From: JANPCX01 sp050916095
GTDB taxonomy: Bacteria > Pseudomonadota > Gammaproteobacteria > Burkholderiales > Burkholderiaceae_C
Direction of reading: 5' to 3'
Length of the DNA: 64,000 bases
NCBI GenBank assembly: GCA_050916095.1
Contig: CP050901.1
Coordinates: forward strand, 496,001 to 560,000
In this document: in pieces, positions 26,790 to 35,662 of the stretch
How positions within the stretch are numbered: the stretch's first letter is position 1
Layout: each line of letters opens with the position of its first letter
The notes under the pieces: model-generated
Databases searched by the model: none
What the model saw: the letters and a program-made list of their open reading frames with translations, nothing else
What the model was told of the DNA's origin: nothing
Program-made: the position numbers and the translations under genes

Positions 26790-27284
26790 TTGGCAGCTAA
26801 GCGACGACGGTACCTCGGTCGCAGAGTGAGGGCGTCGCTGCTGGCTGTGCCGTTTTTGTGGGTCGCTGGCACCGCCCACGCCCAAGAATCTGCCGCCAAT
26901 CTTCGAGTCGGAGTCAACAGCCAAGCCATTTTTGTTTCCGGTGAATTTCCGCCGCCGCTGGACTCTGTGGTCGTGCGAATGGCCGAAAGAGCGGGTCAGC
27001 TCAGCGCTTTGCACATCACGCATGGCCGAGGCACTGTGGTGGTGCCGCCGAATCTGATTGAGGGCTTGGTCGCATCGACCAACGTCGATTTAACTTGGTA
27101 CCTTGGTGCCGATGACAAGCTCCATGCATCGATTCAAGTCCCGTGCAAAGGGTGGTCAGACAAAGCGCCCGCAGCACAGGCGTGCAAAAAGGTTTTCATC
27201 CTGATCGATGGCCAACTCAGACGGATTATTTCTCATGCACCGACGGAGGGCGGAAACGCCCTGACCTATACCAACCTTCCTTGA
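26790..27284 (+). CDS. Exported hypothetical protein
   Basis: The mature part, about 135 residues, follows a clear Sec signal (RASLLAVPFLWVAGTAHA, cleavage before QESAANL). No known domain was recognised; there are two Cys (in VPCKGW and QACKKV) that could form a disulfide. The start is uncertain: TTG 26790 (MAAKRRRYLGRRVRASLLA) gives a good signal peptide; GTG 26826 gives a very short one, and GTG 26700 a poor long one. It lies directly behind the OmpA-like gene on the same strand. Confidence 0.6.
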   Translation: MAAKRRRYLGRRVRASLLAVPFLWVAGTAHAQESAANLRVGVNSQAIFVSGEFPPPLDSVVVRMAERAGQLSALHITHGRGTVVVPPNLIEGLVASTNVDLTWYLGADDKLHASIQVPCKGWSDKAPAAQACKKVFILIDGQLRRIISHAPTEGGNALTYTNLP

Positions 27285-27353
27285 TGTTGCGGTATCGCAT
27301 ATTGGGTTCTTGCCGCATCGAAAAACGCAGAAAACCCCTTACACTGCGCGTCC

Positions 27354-28367
27354 ATGACGTCCCGCGACAAGGCTGCTCCAGCCGCTGCACCCAGCCAGCT
27401 GTCTCTGTTCGCTGAAGCAGCGGCACCGGTGTCCGGATCGTCAGCCGCTTACGCTCCCAATGCACCTTTGAACACCTCGGCTGCTGCCGAAGCGGCGGGC
27501 GTCTCGGGCACCGACTTTGCTGGCTCCAGCGGCGCGTCTTCCAACAACACACCCATGGCGCAGCCCATGCAGGCGATTTTTCGCCATCCACAAGCCGAGC
27601 GCGAAATCCGTTTTGGCGAACATGTGGTCGCCTATGCTTTGCGCCGTGCCAAACGCCGCAGCATTGGTTTCATCGTGGGTGCCGAAGGGCTGAGCGTGAA
27701 TGCACCCAAGTGGGTGGGTGTTGGCGACATTGAAGCTGCGCTGCGCGAGAAGTCCAACTGGATCCTGCGCAAGCTGCGCGAGCAACAAGAACGTGCCCAG
27801 CGTCTGCAAGCCGCCAAAGTGGACTGGCGCGACGGCACCAGCATTCCTTACCTCGGTGAAAACATCATCGTGGTGCTCGACCCACGTGCGGGTGTGAGCG
27901 AAGACGGGGCCGTGCTCAATACCGATTCCAGCAGCGGGCCTGACAGCCAACAAGGTCAGCTTGCCGGCTTGCCGCAACTGACCCTGCACATCGGTTTGCC
28001 TCACACCGCCACGCCTGCGCAAATACGCGATGCGGTGCAAAGCTGGTTGCAGCGCCAAGCCAAACGTGTGTTTGCCGACCGCTGCCACCATTTTGCTGAC
28101 CAACTCGGTGTGCGTTTCACGCGGCTCACCTTGTCGTCAGCGCAAACACGTTGGGGCAGTGCCAGCGCAGATGGGTCGATTCGACTGAACTGGCGTTTGA
28201 TCCACTTCGCCTTGCCCACCATCGACTACGTGGTCACCCACGAACTGGCCCACCTGCGAGAAATGAACCACAGCCCCCGTTTTTGGGATGTGGTGCGCTC
28301 CGTCATGCCCGACTACGAAAAAGCGCGTGGCACGCTCAAGGATGATGCGGTGCCGGTGTTTGATTGA
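27354..28367 (+). CDS. SprT/YgjP-like zinc metallopeptidase (M48-related, DUF45)
   Basis: The 337-residue protein has a low-complexity Ala/Ser-rich N-terminal tail (about 1-75) before the YgjP-like core (about 80-335). The zinc motif is H296-E-L-A-H300 (VVTHELAHLREMNHSPRFW), with the third ligand at H306. TRWGSASADGSIRLNWRLIH precedes it, as usual for the family. It is presumably a cytosolic protease; the substrate is unknown. The long N-terminal tail is not part of the family core, so the real start might be ATG 27555 (MAQPMQAIFRHPQAE). Confidence 0.85.
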   Translation: MTSRDKAAPAAAPSQLSLFAEAAAPVSGSSAAYAPNAPLNTSAAAEAAGVSGTDFAGSSGASSNNTPMAQPMQAIFRHPQAEREIRFGEHVVAYALRRAKRRSIGFIVGAEGLSVNAPKWVGVGDIEAALREKSNWILRKLREQQERAQRLQAAKVDWRDGTSIPYLGENIIVVLDPRAGVSEDGAVLNTDSSSGPDSQQGQLAGLPQLTLHIGLPHTATPAQIRDAVQSWLQRQAKRVFADRCHHFADQLGVRFTRLTLSSAQTRWGSASADGSIRLNWRLIHFALPTIDYVVTHELAHLREMNHSPRFWDVVRSVMPDYEKARGTLKDDAVPVFD

Positions 28368-28386
28368 GCGCTTGCGCGTCTTGCCG

Positions 28387-29253
28387 CTATCTGTTGTCTT
28401 TCATCCATCCCCGGGGCGACACCCCCACCACCTGTGTGAACACCCGGGACAGCGACGAGGCATTGGCATAACCCAGATCATCGGCAACGGTTTTGATGCT
28501 GTCGCCTCGGCGCAGTTGGTTTTGGGCCAAGGCGATGCGCCATCGGGTTAAGTAGTCTGCGGGTGTGGTGCCGACATGGGCTTTGAAGGTGGTGGCGAAG
28601 CTGCTGCGGGACAAGCCAGCGCAGTCGGCCATGCGTTCCAGACTCCAGCCATCAGCGGGCGCTTCGTGCAAGGCGACCAAGACGCGAGCCAATCCGGGAT
28701 GGGACAAACCCGTGAGCAAACCCGCCGGCATGCCGGCCTCCTGCGGGTGGTCCAACAACCAACGCAGCAGTTGCAGCAGCAGCACCTCAAACAATCGGTC
28801 GGCCAACAAACGTTGCCCGCAGCGCTGTTGATCGGTTTCCGAAAACAGCAGGGCCAAGGTGTGCTGTAGGCCGTCAATGGCGTGCAGTGGCAGCAGCACC
28901 AGGGGCGGCAGGGCGCGGGCCAAAGGGTGGTGCTCACCGCCATCAAAGTTCAGTGTCGCGCAGACCAGGTCGGACCCCTCTTTCGGTGCATTGTGAAAGT
29001 CGTGTGCCAACGGCCGGGCATAAAACAGCAACGTGGGCTCGCTGAGCTGGATGCGGCGCGGTGGTCCGCTTTTGGGCTTGTGCGTGACTTGCATCTCGCC
29101 GCGCCGCAGCACATGCAAAAAGGCGCGCCCGGGTTCCGCTGAAAAATGCGTGATGCCGCACAGCGGTCCGGCATGGAAGAGGTGGGCGTGCACCCGAAAA
29201 CGTTCCATCAAGGACGAGAGGCGGTCGACCGGTGCGGTGGGGATTGTCGGCAT
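28387..29253 (-). CDS. AraC family transcriptional regulator
   Basis: The 288-residue protein has an N-terminal cupin sensor (about residues 20-180, FHAGPLCGITHFSAEPGR ... HVLRRGEMQV) and a C-terminal double helix-turn-helix (about 190-285: WSLERMADCAGLSRSSFATT and KTVADDLGYANASSLSRVF). It is divergent from the AhpD-like gene at 29388, which it probably controls; AraC regulators of this cupin_6 type often sit beside carboxymuconolactone-decarboxylase or oxidoreductase genes. The effector is unknown. Confidence 0.9.
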   Translation of the reverse strand: MPTIPTAPVDRLSSLMERFRVHAHLFHAGPLCGITHFSAEPGRAFLHVLRRGEMQVTHKPKSGPPRRIQLSEPTLLFYARPLAHDFHNAPKEGSDLVCATLNFDGGEHHPLARALPPLVLLPLHAIDGLQHTLALLFSETDQQRCGQRLLADRLFEVLLLQLLRWLLDHPQEAGMPAGLLTGLSHPGLARVLVALHEAPADGWSLERMADCAGLSRSSFATTFKAHVGTTPADYLTRWRIALAQNQLRRGDSIKTVADDLGYANASSLSRVFTQVVGVSPRGWMKDNR

Positions 29254-29387
29254 GACGAACAGTCTTTCTGGATGAAAAGATGCGTTTCATGCACGAAACG
29301 TATCCAATGGTAGCGCTTTGCGTCAGACACTGACTGGGCTGGGACGCAACCGCATCCCGCGAACCAACCACCTCCAGGAGATTCACG

Positions 29388-29933
29388 ATGAACCGCATTC
29401 CCTTGATCGACCGCACCGCCACCACCCCTGACCGCCAGGCCGTGCTGGACCAAATCCATGGCGCTTTCGGCACCGTGCCCGCCATGTTTCGTGTGGTGGC
29501 CAATTCGCCCGCCGCGCTCAAAAGCATGTGGGGCGCATTCGGTGCCCTGGGCGGTGGTGTGATTTCACCGAAGCTGGGTGAACAAATTGCAGTGGCCGTG
29601 GCCGACCGCAACGCCTGTGAATACTGCCTGGCCGCGCACACCGCATTGGGCCGCAAAGCCGGTGCGAGCAGCGAAGATTTGCGTCATGCGCAGGCCGGTG
29701 AGTCGTCCGACCCCAAAACCCAAGCCGCGCTGCGTTTTGCGCTGAAGCTTGTCAATGAGCGCGGGCAGGTCAGCGAGGCGGATGTGCAAGCCATGCGCAC
29801 AGCGGGCTTCAGCGACGAAGAAACCGTGGAAGTGCTGGCCCATGTGGCGCTCAACCTCTTCACGAACTATGTGAATGTGGCCTTCAATACGCCGGTGGAC
29901 TTCCCCGTCGTGGCGCTGCGCCGCGCTGCTTGA
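29388..29933 (+). CDS. AhpD-like carboxymuconolactone decarboxylase family protein
   Basis: The 181-residue protein shows the AhpD-type motif E65-x11-C77-x2-C80-x3-H84 (GEQIAVAVADRNACEYCLAAH), the redox dithiol with its proton relay. It is therefore more likely a peroxidase-linked disulfide reductase than a lactone decarboxylase. A CAGGAG ribosome site precedes ATG 29388. It is divergently transcribed from an AraC regulator across 134 bp that should hold both promoters. Confidence 0.9.
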   Translation: MNRIPLIDRTATTPDRQAVLDQIHGAFGTVPAMFRVVANSPAALKSMWGAFGALGGGVISPKLGEQIAVAVADRNACEYCLAAHTALGRKAGASSEDLRHAQAGESSDPKTQAALRFALKLVNERGQVSEADVQAMRTAGFSDEETVEVLAHVALNLFTNYVNVAFNTPVDFPVVALRRAA

Positions 29934-30023
29934 ACCTCACCATCGGGTACTGACGACTGGTCGTGCCCTTTGTGCTCCGAGAGCCATGTCTGTGCGAACA
30001 ACTCTCGGAGCGTGTGAAAGACG

Positions 30024-31103
30024 TCAGCCCGTCGATAGTGCATTGAAGCGCCAAACCCCAGCGTCATCAATGGCCCGCCGGAGTTTTCCCTCCTGCCACA
30101 GCGCATGCAAATGCGCAATCGCCTCGCCCATCGCGAAAGTGGTTTGGTGCAAGTCGAGCGGGCGTTTGAACAGCACGGGCAACAAGTCGGCGGCGCTGCA
30201 AGGCGAAGCGGTGCAGGCTTCAATCACCTCGGCCAGCCTGTCGTCGTGGTGTTGATGCAATTGGTTGATGCGCGTGTGCAGACCCTCAAAGGGCTTGCCG
30301 TGCGAAGGCAGCACCAGCGTGTTTTCGGGCAACACCTTGAACCGCTCGATGGACTTCAAATACAACGGCAGCGGGTCGGCCTCAGGCTCCAGGTCGATCA
30401 CGCTGATGTTGGTGGAAATGCGTGGCAGCACCATGTCGCCGCTGATCAGCACATGGAGCCCCGGGCAAAACAAGGCGATGTGCTCGGGTGCGTGGCCGTA
30501 ACCGGCATGGCAAGCCCACTCCATGCCGCCAATGTGCAGCACATCGCCATCCATCATTCGGCGGTAGCTGGCGGGCAAGGCAGGCACCATGGTGGGGTAG
30601 TAGTTGCTGCGGCCGCGTATTTTGTTTAGCGATTCTTCGTCAACCAGGCCGTGGCTGGCCATGAAAGCAGCGCTGCGCTCGCCGCCAAAACCCGTGGTGC
30701 TGAGACTGGCAATGCGGGCGGCGGCAAAGTCGGTGCCGCTCATCCAGAGGCGGCAATCAACGCCGTTCTTGGACCAATGCGCCGTGAGCCAATGCGCCAA
30801 CCCCACATGGTCAGGATGCATGTGCGTGACCACCACGCGCAGCACGGGCAGGCCTTGTAGTTCGTTGTCAAAAATGCCCTGCCAAGCCTCGCGCGTGGCG
30901 TCGTTGGCGATGCCGCAATCCACAATCGTCCAACCTTCTCGGCCCTCGATTTGATCGCGCAGCAGCCACAGGTTGATGTGGTTCAGCGCAAAGGGCAGCC
31001 CCATGCGCAACCAGCGCACGCCAGGCCGCAATTCGATGGTGCGGCCCGGCTCGGGCAGGGTGTCGCCCAGGGGGTAGTGCAACTGTTGTTCCAGTTCATT
31101 CAT
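30024..31103 (-). CDS. MBL-fold metallo-hydrolase
   Basis: The 359-residue protein has the metallo-beta-lactamase motif THMHPDHVGLAHW (about residues 92-104), a further metal-ligand His in CHAGYGHAPEHIALF and the Asp in LISGDMVLPR; HGKPF provides the last His. A helical C-terminal region (about 260-355) resembles the cap of LACTB2-like hydrolases. The substrate is unknown, perhaps a thioester. It is divergent from the LiuR-type regulator, and the 16-bp palindrome between them may control both. Confidence 0.85.
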   Translation of the reverse strand: MNELEQQLHYPLGDTLPEPGRTIELRPGVRWLRMGLPFALNHINLWLLRDQIEGREGWTIVDCGIANDATREAWQGIFDNELQGLPVLRVVVTHMHPDHVGLAHWLTAHWSKNGVDCRLWMSGTDFAAARIASLSTTGFGGERSAAFMASHGLVDEESLNKIRGRSNYYPTMVPALPASYRRMMDGDVLHIGGMEWACHAGYGHAPEHIALFCPGLHVLISGDMVLPRISTNISVIDLEPEADPLPLYLKSIERFKVLPENTLVLPSHGKPFEGLHTRINQLHQHHDDRLAEVIEACTASPCSAADLLPVLFKRPLDLHQTTFAMGEAIAHLHALWQEGKLRRAIDDAGVWRFNALSTG

Positions 31104-31150
31104 CGTTGTTCGACCTCGGGCTTGTGCTGGGCTGCATCAATTGGCTACAC

Positions 31151-31166
31151 TTGACGTATACGTCAA
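31151..31166. promoter_or_regulatory. Palindromic operator, probably for the adjacent MerR/LiuR regulator
   Basis: TTGACGTATACGTCAA is a perfect 16-bp palindrome in the gap between the divergent MBL-hydrolase gene and the regulator gene. MerR-family LiuR regulators of branched-chain amino acid degradation bind such ACGT-rich palindromes, so autoregulation is likely. It lies 48 bp from the MBL start and 23 bp from the regulator ATG. Confidence 0.65.
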
Positions 31167-31188
31167 TTAAGATCAAGTGTACGCCGTC

Positions 31189-31656
31189 ATGGTCACTTCT
31201 GCTGCTCAAAGTTTTTCCGAGGAACCCGCCGCTGGCGCAACCTACACCATTGGGGACTTGGCACGCGAGTTCGACCTGACCACCCGCGCTATTCGGTTTT
31301 ACGAAGACTGTGGCCTGATCACGCCGCAGCGCAGTGGCCGCAACCGGGTTTATTCATCGCGTGACCGCACGCGTTTGAAACTCACTTTACGCGGCAAACG
31401 CCTGGGGCTGACGCTGGCCGAGGTGAAAGAGCTGGTCGACATGTACGAGTCCCCCCGCGACACCGAAGCGCAGCTGCGCAAGTACCTGGTCGTGCTCGGT
31501 GAGCACCGGGCACAACTGGAGCAGCAAGCGGCCGATTTACAAATCACCTTGGACGAAGTGCGCACCCATGAAAAAGAAGCCAGGCGATTGCTGGCGGCTG
31601 ATGTCAAAAGCGCGACCAAACCGGCCGTGCGAGACCCCGCAAGAAACAAACGTTGA
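31189..31656 (+). CDS. liuR: MerR family regulator, LiuR type
   Basis: The 155-residue protein has a MerR winged helix-turn-helix at the N-terminus (YTIGDLAREFDLTTRAIRFYEDCGLITPQRSGRNRVY, about residues 18-55) and a C-terminal dimerisation coiled coil (about 95-140). The sequence and its place directly before an isovaleryl-CoA dehydrogenase gene fit LiuR, the repressor of leucine/isovalerate utilisation. ATG 31189 is preferred to GTG 31177. The symbol rests on context plus family type, not on a search. Confidence 0.82.
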   Translation: MVTSAAQSFSEEPAAGATYTIGDLAREFDLTTRAIRFYEDCGLITPQRSGRNRVYSSRDRTRLKLTLRGKRLGLTLAEVKELVDMYESPRDTEAQLRKYLVVLGEHRAQLEQQAADLQITLDEVRTHEKEARRLLAADVKSATKPAVRDPARNKR

Positions 31657-31712
31657 TCCACCGCCCCTTCAAGCTAAAGCTTGAAAGCCAAAAACAATTC
31701 CTGGAGAACCGC

Positions 31713-32891
31713 ATGAACCTGCCCGGCCTGAACTTTTCCTTAGGCGAAGACGTCGATGCCCTGCGTGAAGCCGTGCGCGACTTTGCGCAAACCGAGATCG
31801 CCCCGCGCGCCGCCGAGATCGACCGCAGCGACCAATTTCCCATGGACCTGTGGCGCAAGATGGGCGATCTGGGTGTGCTGGGTGTGACGGTTTCCGAAGA
31901 ATATGGCGGCGCCAACATGGGTTATGTGGCCCACATGGTGGCGCTGGAAGAAATCAGCCGTGCCTCGGCGAGCGTGGGGTTGAGTTATGGCGCGCACAGC
32001 AATTTGTGTGTGAACCAAATCAAGCGCAATGGCAATGAGGCACAAAAACAGAAGTACCTGCCGAAGCTAATCACCGGAGAGCATGTTGGTGCACTGGCCA
32101 TGAGCGAGCCAGGCGCGGGCTCTGATGTGATCAGCATGAAGCTCAAAGCCGAGGACAAGGGCGACTACTTCCTGCTCAACGGCAACAAAATGTGGATCAC
32201 CAACGGGCCTGATGCCGACACCCTGGTCGTCTACGCCAAGACTGATCCCGAAATGCATTCACGCGGCATCACGGCTTTTTTGGTTGAGAAAGGCATGAAA
32301 GGTTTTTCCATTGCCCAAAAACTCGACAAACTCGGCATGCGCGGCAGCCACACGGGCGAGCTGGTGTTCAACAACGTGGAAGTGTCCAAGGAAAATGTCT
32401 TGGGCGCAGTCAATGGTGGTGCCAAGGTGCTGATGAGTGGCCTCGACTATGAACGTGCAGTTCTGGCCGCTGGTCCCATCGGCATCATGCAAGCCGTGAT
32501 GGACAACGTGGTGCCATATATCCACGACCGCAAGCAGTTCGGCCAAAGCATTGGTGAGTTCCAGCTCATCCAAGGCAAGGTGGCCGACATGTACACCGTG
32601 CTGCAAGCCGGTCGTGCCTTTTGTTATACGGTGGGCAAGAACCTCGACATGCTGGGCTCGGAGCATGTGCGCCAGGTGCGCAAAGACTGCGCATCGGTCA
32701 TTCTGTGGTGCGCCGAGAAAGCCACCTGGATGGCGGGCGAGGGCATTCAAATTTTTGGTGGCAACGGCTACATCAACGAATACCCGCTGGGGCGTTTGTG
32801 GCGTGATGCCAAGCTGTACGAGATTGGCGCTGGCACGTCCGAGATTCGGCGCATGTTGATTGGGCGGGAGTTGTATTCGGAGACGATGTGA
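31713..32891 (+). CDS. liuA: Isovaleryl-CoA dehydrogenase
   Basis: This 392-residue FAD-dependent acyl-CoA dehydrogenase catalyses isovaleryl-CoA to 3-methylcrotonyl-CoA in leucine breakdown. The catalytic Glu is placed as in isovaleryl-CoA dehydrogenases, on the earlier helix (GLDYERAVLAAGP, about residue 247), while the late segment reads YEIGAGTSEIRR with Gly where other acyl-CoA dehydrogenases have the catalytic Glu. FAD motifs AMSEPGAGSD and FGGNGYINEYPLGR are present. GGAGA lies before ATG 31713. It follows liuR by 56 nt. Confidence 0.94.
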   Translation: MNLPGLNFSLGEDVDALREAVRDFAQTEIAPRAAEIDRSDQFPMDLWRKMGDLGVLGVTVSEEYGGANMGYVAHMVALEEISRASASVGLSYGAHSNLCVNQIKRNGNEAQKQKYLPKLITGEHVGALAMSEPGAGSDVISMKLKAEDKGDYFLLNGNKMWITNGPDADTLVVYAKTDPEMHSRGITAFLVEKGMKGFSIAQKLDKLGMRGSHTGELVFNNVEVSKENVLGAVNGGAKVLMSGLDYERAVLAAGPIGIMQAVMDNVVPYIHDRKQFGQSIGEFQLIQGKVADMYTVLQAGRAFCYTVGKNLDMLGSEHVRQVRKDCASVILWCAEKATWMAGEGIQIFGGNGYINEYPLGRLWRDAKLYEIGAGTSEIRRMLIGRELYSETM

Positions 32892-32928
32892 CACACGATT
32901 GAATTCCTCCGAAACGCAACAACACCCT

Positions 32929-33000
32929 CCGTTCGCCCTGAGCCTGTCGAAGGGTCTTGACCGAGGCACACGCTGGCTTCGACAGGCTCAGCCCGAACGG
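32929..33000. repeat. Palindromic intergenic repeat (CTTCGACAGGCTCAGCCCG family), complete hairpin
   Basis: Two 24-bp arms (32929-32952 and 32977-33000), complementary apart from one mismatch, flank a 24-bp spacer. The arm core is CTTCGACAGGCTCAGCCCG. It lies between liuA and the carbonic anhydrase gene and would form a stable RNA hairpin, possibly acting as an mRNA end or processing site. Other copies are at 40965, 43771-43955, 49037-49217 and inside murD at 60413-60601. Confidence 0.85.
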
Positions 33001-33040
33001 TGTTTCTCGTGTTGACCCAATTCGCAATCATTAAAAAACC

Positions 33041-33727
33041 ATGCCCCACCGCCTCCTAGACCTCTTCGAAAAAAACAAAGACTGGGCCGCCGACACGGAA
33101 GCGCGCGAGCCCGGTTTTTTCACGCAGTTGCTCAAGCAGCAAGCCCCGCAGTATTTGTGGATAGGCTGCGCCGACAGCCGCGTGCCCGCCAATGAAATCG
33201 TCGGCCTCTTGCCGGGCGAACTTTTCGTGCACCGCAACGTGGCCAACGTGGTCGTGCACTCGGACCTGAATGCGTTGAGTGTGGTGCAGTTCGCCATCGA
33301 CATGCTCAAGGTGCAGCACATCATCGTCGTGGGCCATTACGGCTGCAGCGGTGTGCGTGCAGCCATGCTGGACATCCGCATTGGCCTGGCCGACAACTGG
33401 CTGCGCCATGTGCAAGACGTGCGCAACAAACACCGTGACTGGTTGAGCAGCATCGCCAACGAAGACACCCGCCTGTCCGCCCTGTGCGAACTCAATGTGC
33501 TGGAGCAATCCCTCAATGTGTGCGAAACCACCGTGGTGCAAGATGCGTGGCAACGTGGTCAAAAGGTGGTGGTGCATGGGTGGATTTACGGCCTGCACAA
33601 CGGATTGCTGGAAGACCTGAGCATGACCGTGCTGAATTCAGACGACGTGCTCGTGGCCTATGACAAGTCCTTGGCCGCCGTGAAAGCACGCTACCCCCAA
33701 GCTGGCGCTGCCCCCCGTTCGCCCTAA
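33041..33727 (+). CDS. can: Beta-class carbonic anhydrase
   Basis: This 228-residue zinc enzyme interconverts CO2 and bicarbonate. Zinc ligands C43 (IGCADSR), H99 and C102 (VGHYGCSG) and the catalytic D45/R47 pair are all visible. It belongs to the Can/CynT type. In the leucine pathway it could feed bicarbonate to methylcrotonyl-CoA carboxylase, which would explain its place between liuA and aceK; this role is inferred. The aceK start follows 13 nt after the stop. Confidence 0.93.
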   Translation: MPHRLLDLFEKNKDWAADTEAREPGFFTQLLKQQAPQYLWIGCADSRVPANEIVGLLPGELFVHRNVANVVVHSDLNALSVVQFAIDMLKVQHIIVVGHYGCSGVRAAMLDIRIGLADNWLRHVQDVRNKHRDWLSSIANEDTRLSALCELNVLEQSLNVCETTVVQDAWQRGQKVVVHGWIYGLHNGLLEDLSMTVLNSDDVLVAYDKSLAAVKARYPQAGAAPRSP

Positions 33728-33740
33728 AGAAGAGGTCCAC

Positions 33741-35555
33741 GTGTTTCCGCCCAAACTCAACGACTCCGGCGCTTTTGACATCGCCCAGGCCATGCTCGAT
33801 GGTTTCAACCGCCACTACCGCTTGTTCCGTGAGGTGAGCACAGACGCCAAAACGCGTTTTGAGCAAGCCGATTGGCACGGCCAGCAGCGCGCCCAACGTG
33901 ATCGCATTGAGTTTTACGATTTGCGGGTGGATGAATGTGCGGTGTCGCTGCAAACGCTTTACAAAGCGAGCGACTTGTCGATGGACGTGTGGCAGCAGAT
34001 CAAGCTGCATTACATCGGTTTGTTGACCGACCACCATCAACCAGAATTGGCGGAAACATTCTTCAATTCGGTGACCACCAAAATTTTGCACCGCAGCTAC
34101 TTCCACAACGATTTCATCTTCGTGCGCCCGGCGGTGTCCACCGAGTACATCGAAAACGACGAATCCGAAGCCACCCCCACCTACCGCGCCTACTACCCCA
34201 CACAAGAAAGCTGGCGCGACACCTGGTTGAACATCGTGGCCCATTTCGATTTGCAGCGCCCTTTTGAAGACCTGGGCCGTGACATTGACCATGTGCTGGC
34301 GGCGGTACACCAGGAACTTGGCGAGTTCCGCATGCGAGCCAATTTCCAGGTGCAGGTGCTGTCCAGTTTGTTCTTTCGCAATAAAGGCGCCTATGTGGTG
34401 GGCAAGATCATCAACGGCTTTCGCGAAACGCCGTTTGCTTTGCCCATCCTGCACAGCAATTCACAACGCGGTCAAGGCCAATTGGTCATTGATGCCGCGC
34501 TCTTCAGCGAAGACGATTTGTTGATGCTGTTCAGTTTTGCCCGCGCCTACTTCATGGTGGGCATGGAGGTGCCGTCGGCCTATGTGCAGTTTTTGCGCTC
34601 GCTGATGCCGCGCAAGCCACGGGCCGAGCTGTACAACGCACTCGGTTTGCAAAAACACGGCAAGAGCCTGTTCTACCGTGACTTCCTCTACCACCTGCGC
34701 CACTCCAGCGACCGCTTTCGTATCGCACCCGGCATCAAGGGCATGGTGATGTTGGTGTTTGACTTGCCGTCCTTCCCCTATGTGTTCAAAGTCATCAAAG
34801 ATTTTTACCCGCCGCAAAAAGACACCTCACGCGAGCTCATCAAAAGCAAATACCTGCTGGTGAAAACCCACGACCGGGTGGGGCGCATGGCCGACACCCT
34901 GGAGTACAGCAATGTGGCGTTTCCGCGTGATCGGTTTGACGACGAGTTGATCGCCGAGATTCAGAAGTTTGCCCCCAGCCAGTTGGAGATATCAGACCGC
35001 GACGGCGACGGCAAAACCGAAGTCATCCTCAAGCACATCTACATCGAGCGCCGCATGATTCCACTCAACATCTTTTTGCAGGATGCCAAGCCCGAACAAA
35101 TTGAGGCGGCGGTGGTGGAGTACGGCAACGCCATCAAAGACCTGGTCGCCGCCAACATTTTTCCCGGTGACATGCTGTGGAAGAACTTTGGTGTGACCCG
35201 CCACGGCAAGGTGGTGTTCTACGACTACGACGAGATTGAATACCTCACCGACTGCAACTTTCGCAAGGTGCCTGAGGCGCGCAACGAAGAGGAAGAAATG
35301 TCGGGCGAGATTTGGTACAAGGTCGGCCCCAAAGATGTCTTCCCCGAAACCTTTGGCCCCTTTCTGCTCGGTCACCCCGGCGTGCGGGATGTGTTCATGA
35401 AACACCATGGCGACTTGCTGGACGCCGCGTTTTGGCAAGGCCACAAAGAGCGCATTGCGGCGGGTGACGTGCTCGATGTTTTTCCGTATGACCCTGCCAA
35501 GCGGTTTGTGCATTTGCGCAGCCAAGGGGTTACGCCGCTGCAGGTGTCGTTCTAG
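33741..35555 (+). CDS. aceK: Isocitrate dehydrogenase kinase/phosphatase
   Basis: AceK phosphorylates and dephosphorylates isocitrate dehydrogenase to divide carbon between the TCA cycle and the glyoxylate shunt. Its 604 residues are close to the family's usual 580-600. The N-terminal regulatory domain (1-310) is followed by a protein-kinase-like domain with the nucleotide loop APGIKGMVMLVFDLPSF (about 333-349), the lysine in VFKVIKDFYPP and the catalytic region NIFPGDMLWKNFGV and VFYDYDEIEYLTDC. It starts with GTG 33741 after an AGAGG site. A very long hairpin follows the stop. Confidence 0.96.
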   Translation: MFPPKLNDSGAFDIAQAMLDGFNRHYRLFREVSTDAKTRFEQADWHGQQRAQRDRIEFYDLRVDECAVSLQTLYKASDLSMDVWQQIKLHYIGLLTDHHQPELAETFFNSVTTKILHRSYFHNDFIFVRPAVSTEYIENDESEATPTYRAYYPTQESWRDTWLNIVAHFDLQRPFEDLGRDIDHVLAAVHQELGEFRMRANFQVQVLSSLFFRNKGAYVVGKIINGFRETPFALPILHSNSQRGQGQLVIDAALFSEDDLLMLFSFARAYFMVGMEVPSAYVQFLRSLMPRKPRAELYNALGLQKHGKSLFYRDFLYHLRHSSDRFRIAPGIKGMVMLVFDLPSFPYVFKVIKDFYPPQKDTSRELIKSKYLLVKTHDRVGRMADTLEYSNVAFPRDRFDDELIAEIQKFAPSQLEISDRDGDGKTEVILKHIYIERRMIPLNIFLQDAKPEQIEAAVVEYGNAIKDLVAANIFPGDMLWKNFGVTRHGKVVFYDYDEIEYLTDCNFRKVPEARNEEEEMSGEIWYKVGPKDVFPETFGPFLLGHPGVRDVFMKHHGDLLDAAFWQGHKERIAAGDVLDVFPYDPAKRFVHLRSQGVTPLQVSF

Positions 35556-35564
35556 GTTTTGGTG

Positions 35565-35621
35565 CCCCCTCACCCCTTCCCTCTCCCCCGGTATTCGGGG
35601 GAGAGGGAAGGGGTGAGGGGG
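35565..35621. repeat. Perfect 25-bp inverted repeat downstream of aceK
   Basis: Arms 35565-35589 (starting CCCCCTCACCCC) and 35597-35621 are exact complements separated by the 7-nt loop GGTATTC. There is no T-run, so this is not a standard terminator. It may stabilise or end the aceK transcript, or mark a repetitive element of the kind seen as pyrimidine/purine hairpins in many proteobacteria. Confidence 0.85.
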
Positions 35622-35662
35622 CGTTTGAGTGAAGTCACTGTCTTGTTACCAAGGAGTCCACC

